A stretch of 31,732 nt of DNA, taken from Silene noctiflora (taxonomy: Eukaryota > Streptophyta > Magnoliopsida > Caryophyllales > Caryophyllaceae). This document shows positions 10,401 to 20,942 of this stretch, piece by piece. Below the pieces are notes generated by a model, which saw only the letters and a program-made list of their open reading frames with translations, ran no database searches and was not told where the DNA came from. The position numbers and the translations under genes were made by a program. Numbering within the stretch: the first letter of the stretch is position 1; every line of letters starts with the position of its first letter. Location of the stretch: positions 56,072 through 87,803 of the forward strand of contig VHZZ01000145.1 in the NCBI GenBank assembly GCA_009801015.1, read 5' to 3'.

Positions 10401-13400
10401 ATACAAGCATGACACACATACAAGAAAATGAAATTCAGAGCTACCTGCACATGCCAGGATTCAGGATCATCTTCAGTACGGCTTGAAATTTCATCTATCT
10501 GAATTATTTCAGGCAAGCGTTCGATTCTTAATAAAGAATCATCGTATGACATTTTCAACTTCTTGATCCCATGCGGCTTTGATGCCTTTAACCAGCGGTC
10601 CTTGAAGTTAGTAAGAACATCATATGCTGCAGGGCCGTCTATTTTACAATGCAGATCATGCCACGGTTCTCTTGGGCAGCCTGTAGTAGAGCCCTGTTGA
10701 AGAGCTTCCATTTAGCAACTAGAGAAACGTCATAAAGTTCAAACAAAAATAGAAGACGTGAATGGCATATAGGTTTTCGAAGGTGATTCTTTTGAAGTAT
10801 GCAGGATTATCTTACAATGGGTACCAGAAAAGGGGGGCTCGTTGAGCTTACAGTTGCAAAACTCCATGACTTTCAGTCTCAGATGAAAACAAACAAATGA
10901 CTTAAACAGATCACATTACCAACTTTCCTCTGCATCCTATTTACAACTCCCTCCATCTCAACAACATTACCCCAGTGCCTCCATCTCATCAAAGCAAAAC
11001 GATAGGATGTGATGAAATAAAAGCAAAAGGGCTCTTCTTATATTATGATGTAGAAGTTGGTCAATGCAGTTCAATATTCCTTATGAGTCATCTGAGAAAA
11101 CCTAGAGTAGTATCGATGCAAGGCCAAGGTTATGTACACCCGACCCTCCTTAGCATAGGAGGGAGCCATTGAGATAATGCGCATGTTGCTGTTGCATCTA
11201 TCTACTACGAGCACTCTTACTCTATTCATTCCATTTTGTTGACGTCATTAGACTATAATGATCAAATGATTTTAAAGTTGACCGCGGCACCTTCTAAAAC
11301 TAACAACTAGAACTCCTTTTGTTACATTCATATATTTGCCTAATCGTCAAACGCAGCCAATAAACGCGAAAGGAAACGAGTATTTGTTTTCCATACAAAA
11401 ATACTATGCCCAACTTGGCTCCCATTTAACCCTCTTAGCCCTCCCATCTCACCAAAATTATTTTGAGACAGCAAGTTCATAGCATTGCATCACTCATCTC
11501 CCACTGAATGATTTCCTTTCCTCAACCATACATTCATTACAATGACAATAAACTTGATGGCTATCATTTAAGATGTAAGGCTAACAAAGAAACACTTCGA
11601 CAATTGAAGAAAAGGTGTAGAAAGCAATACTTGGAAACATGGATTGTGATAATCATCTTTATGTGTAGTTTGCAGAGATCTAAGAATAGGATGGTCTGGA
11701 GTATCGTATCTTCCATCACACAAGTCAAGGCCACCGACAAACGCAATGATTTTTCGCCTGGTGTTGCCAGCATCAGCGTCCACAATCACAGTCTTTTGGT
11801 GATGTGTATATATCGTTGAGACTTCCTAAAAGAGAGAGAAAAAAACAAGGAGCTTCAACCGAGTCCACAAAATTCACTTAAATCAGGGCATATAAAAGGA
11901 TGTATAGTGGAACTCATAGAAAAAACAGACTCAGCAAAGTTGGAATTTGTATAATGCTCTGTATGATATTACAGTTCCTATTCGCATAATTTAAATTTCA
12001 TCAACACGCTTCTTCGTACCAAAGAACAAAAATATTTCAATGTCCGAAATTATGGCCTAACTGACTGACATTATAGAATAAACATACAGTGTATATTTAT
12101 GATGGGAGAGGTGGAAAATGAAACAGATATTCGAAACTGATACAGTGACAGTAGGACAAAGAGACCTAGCTGCTAACTTTGACTTCCTCTTTTTCTTTGG
12201 CCAATACTTGTAAAGTCGTCAAGGTGTCTGAACGGTAATGGGGAATCTGCATAACATGAAGTCTAAAATGAATTAGGCAGCATTTACCGTTTTCTTGACC
12301 CAGCTATGTCTTTTCCCGGCAACGCGAGGACAAAGTAGCACTTGAACAGATGAGTTTTTAAAGAATCTTCGGGTCTCCTCATCATGGGTTGCCATGATCC
12401 CATCCTACATTAGCAACAGCAGTGAGAAAATGATAGATGGAGAGCACTACATATACTCCATCAAACAATTTTACAGTTCCTTAATAACCCTATTTCATCC
12501 GAATGAAAGCGGACAGACATGGACACATGTATAGTACGTCAATGAAAATTTTCCCGATGAAGTTTACGTCAAGCCACTTACCGTTTTATAGCCCAAGATG
12601 CTTCTAGAAGTAGGATCGTCCCACACAAGAAGCAAAATTCTCACTCCTTCAGCTGACTTGGACCTGAGTAAATCTCCCAAATTGCAATCTGACGCATGAT
12701 TGCCGCCTTCACGTACAAGCCTAACTTTATGCCAAACTGACCATCCAGTAATGTAAACCAGTCGCCTAGCTTGGCGTATAGCATCAAAAATATCTTGCCA
12801 ACACTTGCCGTGCACATATTTCATCCCTCTATCAAGATTAAACTCAGGAAGGAAACCATCAGGGACATGGGCATCTTGATAGAGAGTTACTCTTCCCCCT
12901 TTCCTAAGAGGAAAGTACGTGCCAGGGACCCCTTGATAATCAGGGCCTGCACCAACTCCATGATGGTAAATTTGTAGGTTGTTGATGGGTGTATATTGGA
13001 TTGAAATACTCAAGACGGCTCCAGGCTTACACTGCCTCCCACTACCATTCAGAATAGGGTATGTTCCCTCAACTTTTGCCCCAAAGTATATCTGTTCAAC
13101 AGGAATTGATACACTTCCTATGATTTGTGAGCCCACAACGTCACTATCCTTGACCATGAAGAACACTTCGGGAGCATGATGTGCCACAGGAACACTGAAG
13201 TGTTGCATCCACACGGGATTCTCTTCATTACCAATCACAAAGGTCCTCCCAATTACAGCATTCGATATAGCTATAGAAACATATGGGTCACTTGTGATCT
13301 TACGAGCTACATGTCCCTCAATCTTGTTCGTAACCTTCCCAGGCAGCTTACTAAACATGTCACCCAGAGTTCTATGAAACAAGTCCATATTTGGAAGGTT

Positions 13401-14264
13401 CTTTGCTCCATTGACCCATATATCCAGATTTCCGTGTAAAAGCAAAACTTTCAAGGACCCTTTCTGGGATGGAACAAGCTGCATACCGTCACCACTAGAT
13501 GAATCCGCACAAGAGAAACAGCTATCCCAACTAGGACTTCTCGAAAATGGTCTATTGTAGTAGCTATAGTTACCTAATTCCCCACTGGAACTCCCATATG
13601 CCATAGGCGCACTTCCCACTAATGGCCCAGAAGACAAAGAAGGCGAAGCAGCGATAGATGTCCGATCATCAGGTAATCCCATATCAGCCCCACTAAAACT
13701 CCCATATCTCATAGGCGAGTTTCCCACCAACGCCACAGAAGGCGCAGAAGGCGAGGCAGGGACAGATGGCCGGCCATTAGAGACTCGCAAATCAGCCACT
13801 AGATCCTCCAACGGAGGGTATGTTACAGCTTCCGACGTTGCAACATTGCCTACACTATTAGAGGGTAACCCACATCCTAAGCTATGACTCCGGAAAGGCG
13901 GTTGTGGAGTGGGATTTGGTGAAGGATATACACCAGAATCCGGGTATTGGAAATTAGATGAATCATACTGTAAACTACTACTATGCTGAAAAGTTGGTGC
14001 AGGTGCACCAACATGAGGAACATGTCCAGAATATGACACAGCCCTAGGTGGTTGACTCGGGTAGTTGGGTTGTGATGGATATGGATGCGGATATGGGTAC
14101 ACGGGTGGCGGTGACTGGTGTGGATACGGATTTTGATGTGGATATTGATATGAGGAAGTATATGGACTCGGATACGGATACAGAAACGGAGAATGTGGGG
14201 TTGATGGAGGTGGGTATGCCTCAGAAATTGGTGGTGGAGGGTATCTATATGAATATGGATCCAT
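7403..14264 (-). CDS. PLDBETA1: Phospholipase D beta
   Basis: Exons in transcript order: 14264-12582, 12404-12288, 11825-11631, 10693-10445, 10372-10307, 10194-10047, 9601-9453, 9032-8862, 8570-8373, 7696-7403; 1089 residues. It hydrolyses phospholipids to phosphatidic acid and a free head group. Residues 1-265 are Pro/Tyr/Ser-rich; a C2 domain follows (about 268-425, with SDPYVSI), for calcium-dependent membrane binding. HKD motif 1 is H609-K611-D616 (HQKTVIVD) and motif 2 is H940-K942-D947 (HSKGMIVD), so the catalytic set is complete. IYIENQYF (799-806) is also conserved. Length and the long N-terminus favour the beta over the gamma class. The ATG at 14264 has an in-frame TGA three codons upstream. 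All ten exons join in frame. A GTAAAT donor near 14530 hints at a leader intron, which is uncertain. Confidence 0.96.
7880..8100. repeat. Repeat-like stretch in PLD intron 9
   Basis: The 676-bp last intron (7697-8372) has a less AT-rich stretch with repeated GACAC, GTGTCGG and GGACATGACAC words. Similar words (AGTGTCGGACATG, GTGTCGGACACG) occur in LPEAT2 intron 3 at 26460-26555. They probably come from one dispersed repeat family, but I could not define its ends. Confidence 0.35.
13550..13770 (-). repeat. Internal repeat in the PLD N-terminal region
   Basis: The encoded stretches [20 protein letters not shown] and [20 protein letters not shown], followed by SGADMG and SGELG, lie about 37 residues apart (near residues 170-194 and 206-231). 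The repeat is visible in DNA too (CCCACTAATGGC / CCCACCAACGCC, both followed about 10 bases upstream by CATAGGCG). It lies in the unstructured region before the C2 domain. Confidence 0.75.
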
Positions 14265-14892
14265 AATCAATCAGATGCACTTGTTAAACTCTCTAATTTT
14301 TACCCTAATATCAGCAAATTCATGTCATATAAACAGAATTACAGAAGCATACTTAATTACAACATGCAAAACCCAATATTATCTATTACCATGCAATGCA
14401 AAGGTAAGAACTTGGTAATTAATTCAGAAATTTCTTGAGTTCAACAAATTAAAAACCTAAAAATCAGAAAAATCAAGTTCATTAAACGTATAATTATTGG
14501 AATTAATTACAAAAAGGACAGTAATTTACCTCCAGAACTATGAAATGCTAATTAAAGTTCTAACCTTTTTGAATTTATATGAATAAAATTGAGAAAACCC
14601 TGAAATATGGTAATGCTGTGAGCATGAAAAATTGGGATTTTGGGATTTTAATTTTTTTGTGGAAAAAAGAGGGGAAATGGAGTTTGATTAATTGGGGAAA
14701 TGTATATTTGAAGTATTTAGGCAATGGGGTTTCTTGGAAGTTTCAATGGCGTAAATGATACACATGAATGGTGCAAACTTGTTCTGGTCGAAACAGACCG
14801 TTAATACTAGCACAAGAATGGGACGGGTCGTTTTTTCTGTTTGAAAAGTGAGTCAGGGAGACGCGGGTGAGTTTGATACAGACATGATTGAA
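14265..14892. promoter_or_regulatory. Upstream region of phospholipase D beta
   Basis: This AT-rich stretch holds the 5' untranslated leader (and perhaps a leader intron) and proximal promoter of the minus-strand phospholipase gene. No coding region or distinct regulatory box was identified with confidence. It ends at the Helitron-like insertion. Confidence 0.4.
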
Positions 14893-15437
14893 ACTAGTGT
14901 AGATCCCGCGCAATACATGCNCGGTATATATAGGATTTTTACTTTTTAATATATTATTTATAGATTTTAAATAGACATCTCTTTAATTTATTTCAACTCA
15001 TTATATTTTAATTTGAGAACAAAATTGATATGCAAAACTAATCAAGATATCGAATNNNNNNNNNNNNNNNNNNNNNNNNNNNNNNNNNNNNNNNNNNNNN
15101 NNNNNNNNNNNNNNNNNNNNNNNNNNNNNNNNNNNNNNNNNNNNNNNNNNNNNNNNNNNNNTAATATAATAGTTTAGAGTTTTATTTTATACAAAGTGAG
15201 TATGCGTAAAATTATTTTCTAGTATAACATTAATGAACGATTTAGCAAATTATTATAGCAAATTGTTAATTTATAATTTGATTTTATTTTAATTAAAATA
15301 TTTTAATTTTAAAATAAGATATATTTAATGAGGGAATAATAGTAGATGAAGGAAAATTTCATTTGTTTCCTTATTTGAGTGAGTGCACTTGAAGGGAAAA
15401 CTTTTCATAATCCTTATTCTCTTAGTATATTGGAGGA
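14893..15437 (-). mobile_element. Non-autonomous Helitron-like element, copy 1 (contains the assembly gap)
   Basis: Read on the minus strand it starts with TCCTCC at 15437 and ends with CTAGT at 14893. The end is preceded by a hairpin whose arms are CCG?GCA and TGCGCGG, where the unread base is the N at 14921. It sits between A and T. TC start, subterminal hairpin, CTRRT end and A^T insertion without target duplication are the Helitron signature. No Rep/helicase frame is visible. The gap 15056-15161 lies inside it. The same element recurs at 19016-19548. Confidence 0.75.
15056..15161. other. Assembly gap (106 N)
   Basis: A run of 106 undetermined bases inside Helitron copy 1, with one more N at 14921. 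The true size is unknown. Alignment with the second copy suggests only AT-rich element sequence is missing. Confidence 0.99.
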
Positions 15438-15883
15438 TTAAGGTTAAGATTTAAAAAGTCGTATCGTTGACAACTTATTATGGAATAAAATATCGTGTAT
15501 AGTCGTTTAGGTAAAAGGTGTTAATTTCACCCGCATCCCTATGAAAATTCGACGATCCAACTTCAAAACATGGATAAAAATCCGGCTAAAATAATAATAG
15601 TCTACCCATAAATTCATTAATACTCATGACTTCATGAACATGCAATAAACTGATTAATAATATACGAAATACAATTTATAATTCGTTCATAATTAGAATT
15701 GAAAATTTACCTCAATCAATATAAAGTAAAATGTTCATCGTAAAGACAGTATAGCAATATACATTCTATATTTTAATCCTAAAAAAAAAAAAAAGAAATA
15801 CATTCTGATTCTGGGTTTTTCTCATACATTAACAAATAACGACCCAAATTCCAACGGCTACAGTGATCAGATCATTATCCCCA
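15438..15883 (+). promoter_or_regulatory. Upstream region of the splicing-factor gene
   Basis: AT-rich DNA between the Helitron-like element and the coding start. It must contain the leader and proximal promoter of the splicing-factor gene, because the Helitron ends only 446 bases before its ATG. An in-frame TAA at 15830 separates it from the coding frame. No individual promoter element can be supported. Confidence 0.4.
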
Positions 15884-18800
15884 ATGTTTCTCACCCTCAT
15901 TTCCCGCCAAAAACTCCAATCTCTTTCCCTCATCCGCCACCTCGCCACCACCGCCACCACGAACACCGCCACATCATCAACCCTCCGCTCCAAATACTCC
16001 TTCACTCCTCCACCTTCCCTCTCCCCAAACCCTAGAAACCCTAATAACCCTACAAACCCTAACCCTACAAACAAAAAGACCAAAAAGCCCCGCTACCGTC
16101 CACCCTCCTCCCTCACCCCCACCCCCACCAACAACAGAAGAACCAGATACAATGAAAAGTTAATTCTTCCCTTTGACTTCCGCTTCAGCTACACCGAATC
16201 CAACTCCAATTGTCGCCCTATTGGGCTTCGCGAACCACGGTACTCTCCATTTGGACCGGGTCGGCTCAATCGGGAATGGACCGGGTTCTGCGCTCCGGTT
16301 AAACCTCCTCGGGTTAAGTCGGTTGATGGAGATGGTGAGGACGATGATGGTGTGTTGGTGGGGGTGGGGGTGGAGGAGGATAAGAAGTTGGTGAAGAGCA
16401 GGGAGGTGATGAGGGATCATGTTCAAGGGAAGGAGTTGACGGAGGCCGAGAAGAAGATACTGGTTAATGGTTGTCTTCGAGCCAAGACTAAGCGCCAAAT
16501 TAATCTGGGTACTTATGATTTTTTATGTTGCCATTTCCAGTGTTGTGCGCGCCATTTGTTTGATGAAATGCCTAACTGAAATTTCTCATAATCTGTGTTT
16601 TATGTTTTCATGTCTTTTTTTTTTTAGGTTTGTTCATTTTGGCAATTGAGTTAATGAATCATCCAATTCTCGGCGTAATTTTCATTATGGGTCATTTGCG
16701 GGAGCATTTGAGGTGTAGTGTAACTAATGTTGTCGTATTTGACTCAGATTTTGATCAGTTCAGACGCAGAGCTATATAACAACATACTGTGTAACAGTCT
16801 CTCTGTCTTTGTTATCATAAGAAAGAGCTTGCATATGTCTTAGACTTTGATTATTCTGTTGAGATTGGAGCCTCTGTACAGAAATTGCAGTACCAATTGG
16901 GTAGATATACTCCGACCACAGACTATGTTGTGAAGTTGTCTATGGAGTGAGGTCATTGTAGGTAGTGCCCTTGTTACAAAAGCAAGCAAAAAACCAAACT
17001 ATGGAGTATGTTATCGGTTATAGTTGGAGTACTATTTATAGGAGTTCAATTTTCTATCGTTTTGACAATGCTGAAGCGGTTACAGTCAGCTGGATCATAG
17101 ATATTGCTTGATGTTATGGACATTTGGTGCTCACTTTCAGGGAGAGATGGCCTAACACACAACATGCTTGATGATATACATAATCACTGGAAGCATTCTG
17201 AGGCGGTCAGGATTAAATGTATGGGTGTGCCAACTATTGACATGGAAAATGTCTGCACGCAGCTCGAGGTCTGTATTTATCCTCAGATTTGATGCTACTC
17301 TAGTCTCTTTTTGTGTATCTTGTAAAGGTTGGCTTGAGAATTAGTCTAAGAGGCATTTGGAAAATAGAAAGCCTCAGGAATACCATGTGTAGGAATTCAC
17401 AAAACCTTATACGAAGTATGAGACTGCCTTACATGTCAGACCAAACCATTAACTTTATAATAATATTAGGGATATCTTAGAATTTCTGTTGATGACAGCA
17501 TCTTGTACAAGACTAGCGGGGATGTGAGAAGGCTATCAAATAAAAGAGCGACTTTGTTCAAATAACTCATGATGTGGATGTATCTTTCAAGGCATATCTT
17601 TTACTGCTTTCGTAAATCGTACATCCACAGTTCAGATTCTCTTTTACGTTAAATTGTTAACTCTACTAAGCCAAATTTTATATGCATAGCTTAAACAGTT
17701 TGTGGTGTGGTATCTGTTTTATTGAACTAATACAGAGCACTAAACTTTTCTTCTATTGTAGGATAAAACATTTGGCAAGATCATCCTCAGACATGGGAGT
17801 CTTCTTGTTTTGTATCGAGGCAGGAATTACAAATCCATGGGGAGGCCTATTGTTCCATTAATGTTGTGGAAACCCAGTGAGCCCATCTATCCAAAGTTAA
17901 TTAAGACTACGATTGAGGGTCTGAGCATCGAAGAGACAAAGGAAATAAGAAAACGAGGATTGGCTGTGCCTGCATTGACTAAACTTGGTAATATTCTGTG
18001 CTATTGAAGTTTTGTTGTTATTGTTCCTCTAATTGTTCTGATCCCTGACATGGCAATATAGGCAGAAATGGATACTACGGCAATCTGGTACCAATGGTTA
18101 GAGATGCTTTCCTCGAGGTGGAGCTAGTTCGGATAGACTGCAAAGGTCTCAACAAGAGTGATCATAAGAAAATAGGCGTTAAACTGAGGGTAATATCTCT
18201 TTCCCTGATGGTTTAAAAATTTTCTTGGCACATGTACCTGATGCAATTACAATGGGAAGATTTTATAGTAGGAAAGAAAATATGCAGATGATATTCGACC
18301 ACAAAAACTTATAGGAGACGTTCTTACATGTGAGACTAACCCATTAAACATACTGTGTATAAATGACTGACTCATGCATAAGCATCTGGGTTAGGTGGTC
18401 TCCCGTTTGACGCTGACTCAGTAAGACTTGATATTTCGTTAGGGGTATGTTTGGATAGAGAAAGTGGAGGGAAAGGGAGGGAGAATGGACCAAGGGAGTT
18501 TGCTTTCCTCCTATGCTGGAGGAATTTTGATTGGGTTGGAGGAGGTGTCTATTCCTCCCCTTTATTTCCCTCCCGCTCCATTTCCCTCTTATCCTATTTG
18601 CTATCCAAACAAGAGATTTGTCTCCCTCATATCCAAAACTCACAATCCAAAGAAGCCCAAGAAGTATAGAACATTGTCTGTTGACATTTCTCTTCAAGTC
18701 CTTAAGTGAGATAAACAGGTGGACAATATAACTAAACTACTTAAAACCTAAAATCACCCGATTCTTGCGAAAGGATAGCTACTCAAGGATGCAAACTACA

Positions 18801-19812
18801 ACCGAAAACCTATTGTCTAATGTCTGTGGGCAGCTATAGTCAATTTACAGAGTACAAATCAACAGATAGGACTGTGAACTTTACATAAAGTACAACCAAG
18901 AATAGGATAATTACCGAGAGGACAGGGGTATTTGCCGACTTACTAATAAGAAGGTGAACTTGGCACCTATTATTTCTATTGTCCTACACTCCTACTACAT
19001 TTCTCTTACCCTATAACTAGTTTAGATCCCGTGCAATGCATGCACAGTATATAGAGTTTCTTATTTTTAGTAAATTACTTGTATAAAATTGGTACTTCAC
19101 TAATTATTCGCATTTTTCATCATTGTATTTTGGTTTGAAAAAAAAGTTGGAAATGAAAATTAATTAAGAAAATTGAGTAATGCGCTAATATAAATGAAAA
19201 TATTTTTTACACTACAAAACCAATGATTTAAATTTATAAATTTTCTCAATTTTTTTTTTTTCATGAAACTAATAATAGTCGTTTACAGTTTTGTTTTATA
19301 CCGAGTATAGGTCAAATCATTCACTAGTAATAGACACAATAAAATATTTAGCAATTTTGAGTTTATCAAATTTATTTTATTATAATTATAAGAAGATTAT
19401 AATTGAAGTAGTGAAAATAAAATAATTTGATTAAAAAAAATAATTTTAATGAAAAATAATAGTTTAAGGAAATAAATTATCATTATTAGTTTTCTTATTC
19501 AAGTGAATACATTTAATAATCATTGGGAAAATTTTAGTATATAGAGGATGCTATCGCTGCAGAATGAGTGTTGCCTTTAATTATACTCGGCATCTACTAT
19601 TTTCTTGATGAAGGAACAAATTGTAATGTTACCAGGATCTTGTACCATGCATCCTTGTTACATTCATGAAGGAACAAATTGTAATGTGGCGAGGAAAGGA
19701 GTATCAACCTAAGGAGGATGCAGTCTTCCATAAAGAAGTCTTCCGTAAAGAACCTGTCCCTACAGAACGAGAGCCTGTTGAAATGTCCATTGATAATCTA
19801 GTTTGGGATTGA
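15884..19812 (+). CDS. mCSF1: CRM-domain group II intron splicing factor, mitochondrial CRS2-associated-factor type
   Basis: Exons: 15884-16508, 17141-17268, 17762-17987, 18062-18189, 19636-19812; 427 residues. The N-terminus ([20 protein letters not shown]) is rich in Arg, Ser and Leu without acidic residues, as in mitochondrial presequences. A Pro/Asn-rich spacer is followed by the family block [12 protein letters not shown] (95-106) and [18 protein letters not shown]. Two CRM RNA-binding domains follow, about 184-292 and 305-390, each ending in a strand like VLYRGRNY or VMWRGKEY. Relatives in Arabidopsis (At4g31010 type) are needed for splicing of many mitochondrial group II introns. The family is firm; mitochondrial rather than plastid targeting is inferred from the presequence and best-remembered relative. 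Intron 4 is enlarged by mobile elements. Confidence 0.93.
17417..17452 (+). repeat. Left-end fragment of the TATGAGAC foldback family (intron 2)
   Basis: TATGAGACTGCCTTACATGT followed by CAGACCAAACCATT matches the left half of the 71-bp foldback element at 5957-6027. The right half is not recognisable, so this is a truncated or decayed copy. Confidence 0.5.
18309..18346 (+). repeat. Left-end fragment of the TATGAGAC foldback family (intron 4)
   Basis: TATAGGAGACGTTCTTACAT followed by GTGAGACTAACCCATTAA resembles the left half of the element at 5957-6027 and the fragment at 17417. No clear right end was found. Confidence 0.45.
18444..18615. mobile_element. Miniature inverted-repeat element in intron 4
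   Basis: GTTTGGATAG (18449-18458) is matched by CTATCCAAAC (18601-18610). The adjoining parts also mirror each other: purine-rich GGAGGGAAAGGGAGGG on the left and pyrimidine-rich CCCTCCCGCTCCATTTCCCTC on the right. It would fold into a long imperfect hairpin. No transposase or certain target duplication is present, so the superfamily is open. Confidence 0.65.
19016..19548 (-). mobile_element. Non-autonomous Helitron-like element, copy 2 (complete)
   Basis: On the minus strand it begins TCCTCTATATAC at 19548 and ends in CTAGT at 19016. The last part, GTGCATGCATTGCACGGGA, holds a hairpin (GTGCA/TGCAC). The flanks are A before the TC and T after the CTAGT. At 533 bp it is the intact counterpart of the element at 14893-15437, in the same orientation. 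It has no coding capacity. It lies in the last intron of the splicing-factor gene, antisense to it, with its 5' end 87 bases before the exon 5 acceptor. Confidence 0.8.
19608..19687 (+). repeat. 22-bp exon-derived direct repeat at the exon 5 acceptor
   Basis: The 22 bases at 19608-19629 (begin ATGAAGGAACAAA, end GTAATGT) are identical to 19666-19687, which is coding sequence of exon 5 (residues MKEQIVM). The first copy is in the intron, ending 6 bases before the AG at 19634-19635. The copies are 58 bases apart, so the intronic one is out of frame with exon 5. Confidence 0.9.
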
Positions 19813-20059
19813 TCCAATTGAGCTCATGATAGGTAGTTTAGTTGTATATTCTTCACTTCCCTGATTTCGCTTTTCGATATACCTATAAGGTTGGTTATGT
19901 ACCAGATAAATTTTTGACCGAGTGCACAAGAGACACTGATACTTGTGCATACACAAAAATGAAATTGTGAGTTTGTTGTACTCCATATGTAGCCAAAGCT
20001 AGTTGGTTGATCAATCATGCAAGAAACTCTTAGATTACAGAAGACTAGTTATTTATTTA
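19813..20059. other. 3' flank of the splicing-factor gene
   Basis: AT-rich DNA holding the 3' untranslated region; no second gene is seen. Transcript end position cannot be set from sequence alone. Confidence 0.4.
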
Positions 20060-20942
20060 TTCCCTCTGTCTCGTTCATTTATTGTCCTATTTCATTTTGG
20101 TGTGTCTTAGTCAATTGTTATCTTTTCAATTTTAGGAATGCATTTCATGAGGAATTGATCTTTCCTTGGTCTTTGTGTCAAAAACAAAGGACAACAATTA
20201 GAGTTGGCAATCCGTGCCTCGGGCGGGCGGGCCGGCGCGACACGATTCTAGGCACTGCACGACCCGGTGATAATTTCGAGGAAGCACGGGCACGGCACGG
20301 TCGTGCTTGCTATGGGCTCCGACACGAAAATCCCCAAAATTCCGTGCCCAAGCACGAGGATGCCCGGCAAGAACCAGACACGGCGAGCCTGGCACGACAC
20401 GGCCCGAGTAATGGCATGCTAATGGCTGCAACTCTGCAAGTCTCTGGAACTAGTCGTTTATTGCTGTTATTTATGTCCGTTGGAGTTTGGATGGTTGGAG
20501 CAAGCTACTAAGCTAGCCGTTAATGGTTGTTAAAGTGGATTTTATTCATTTATTTATTTATTTTAATAATTTTCAAACTCTATAAATACCTCTTAACTCA
20601 ATTCATTTCTTCACAATTAAATCATCAATATTCATCATTTATTAAACAAAAAATACCAAAAATATATCAATTAGAAAACAAGTTTAAAAAAATACTCTCA
20701 AAGCACATGGGCCGACCCACATACAAGACACGAAAAGCCCATGGGTTAGGCACGGCCCGAGCACTAAAATGGGCGTTCCTTGAGCAGGCCGCGACAGGGG
20801 TTGGAGTCACTGGGCCTGGCGCGGCATGGCCAAAGAAGCCTAATATCCGTGCCTAGGCCGGGCCAAATTTGGCGGAAAGCGCGGGCCAGCCCAGCACGAC
20901 CCATTGTCAACTCTAACAACAATTGGCCGGGATAAAGAGCAT
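20060..20942. mobile_element. Older Stowaway-like miniature element, split by a hAT insertion
   Basis: The left end CCCTCTGTCTCGTTCATTTA then TTGTCCT (20062-20088) matches, as complement, the right-hand sequence AAAGGACAACAATTGG then CCGGGATAAAGAG. That right-hand match appears only when the hAT element 20199-20915 and one copy of its 8-bp target duplication are removed. CTCCCTCCGTC-like ends are typical of Stowaway MITEs. The ends are degenerate, so boundaries are approximate. Confidence 0.6.
20199..20915. mobile_element. Non-autonomous hAT element, 717 bp
   Basis: The ends TAGAGTTGGCAAT (20199) and ATTGTCAACTCTA (ending 20915) are inverted repeats with one mismatch. They are flanked by a perfect 8-bp direct repeat ACAACAAT (20191-20198 and 20916-20923), as in the hAT superfamily. 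Both ends have GC-rich subterminal regions with repeated GCACGG / CACGGCCCGAG words, the kind of clustered sites hAT transposases bind. The AT-rich middle has a TATA-like CTCTATAAATACC and a leader-like stretch, suggesting an internally deleted copy that kept a transposase promoter but no transposase. Confidence 0.85.

Noticed and set aside
10920-11180. CTCCCTCCATCTC and GGAGGGAG in phospholipase intron 3 as a Stowaway element
   Set aside because: The terminal words are complementary only over about 8 bases and the adjoining sequence does not pair.
13176-13439. Plus-strand open frames opposite phospholipase exon 1
   Set aside because: Shadows of the conserved minus-strand C2-domain coding sequence; no codon pattern or similarity of their own.
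14262-14270. Start of phospholipase D two codons earlier at 14270
   Set aside because: The codon there is TTG, and the preceding codon is TGA; the first ATG is at 14264.
18344-18697. 117-codon minus-strand frame in splicing-factor intron 4
   Set aside because: It covers the miniature inverted-repeat element; the composition reflects purine/pyrimidine-biased arms.
19608-19629. Intronic 22-bp copy as an alternative exon 5 start
   Set aside because: It is 58 bases from the true copy, so it reads exon 5 in the wrong frame, and no AG acceptor with a good tract directly precedes it.
20017-20511. 164-codon plus-strand frame and 77-codon minus-strand frame at the hAT element
   Set aside because: They run across the element boundary into GC-rich subterminal repeats and show no transposase motif.
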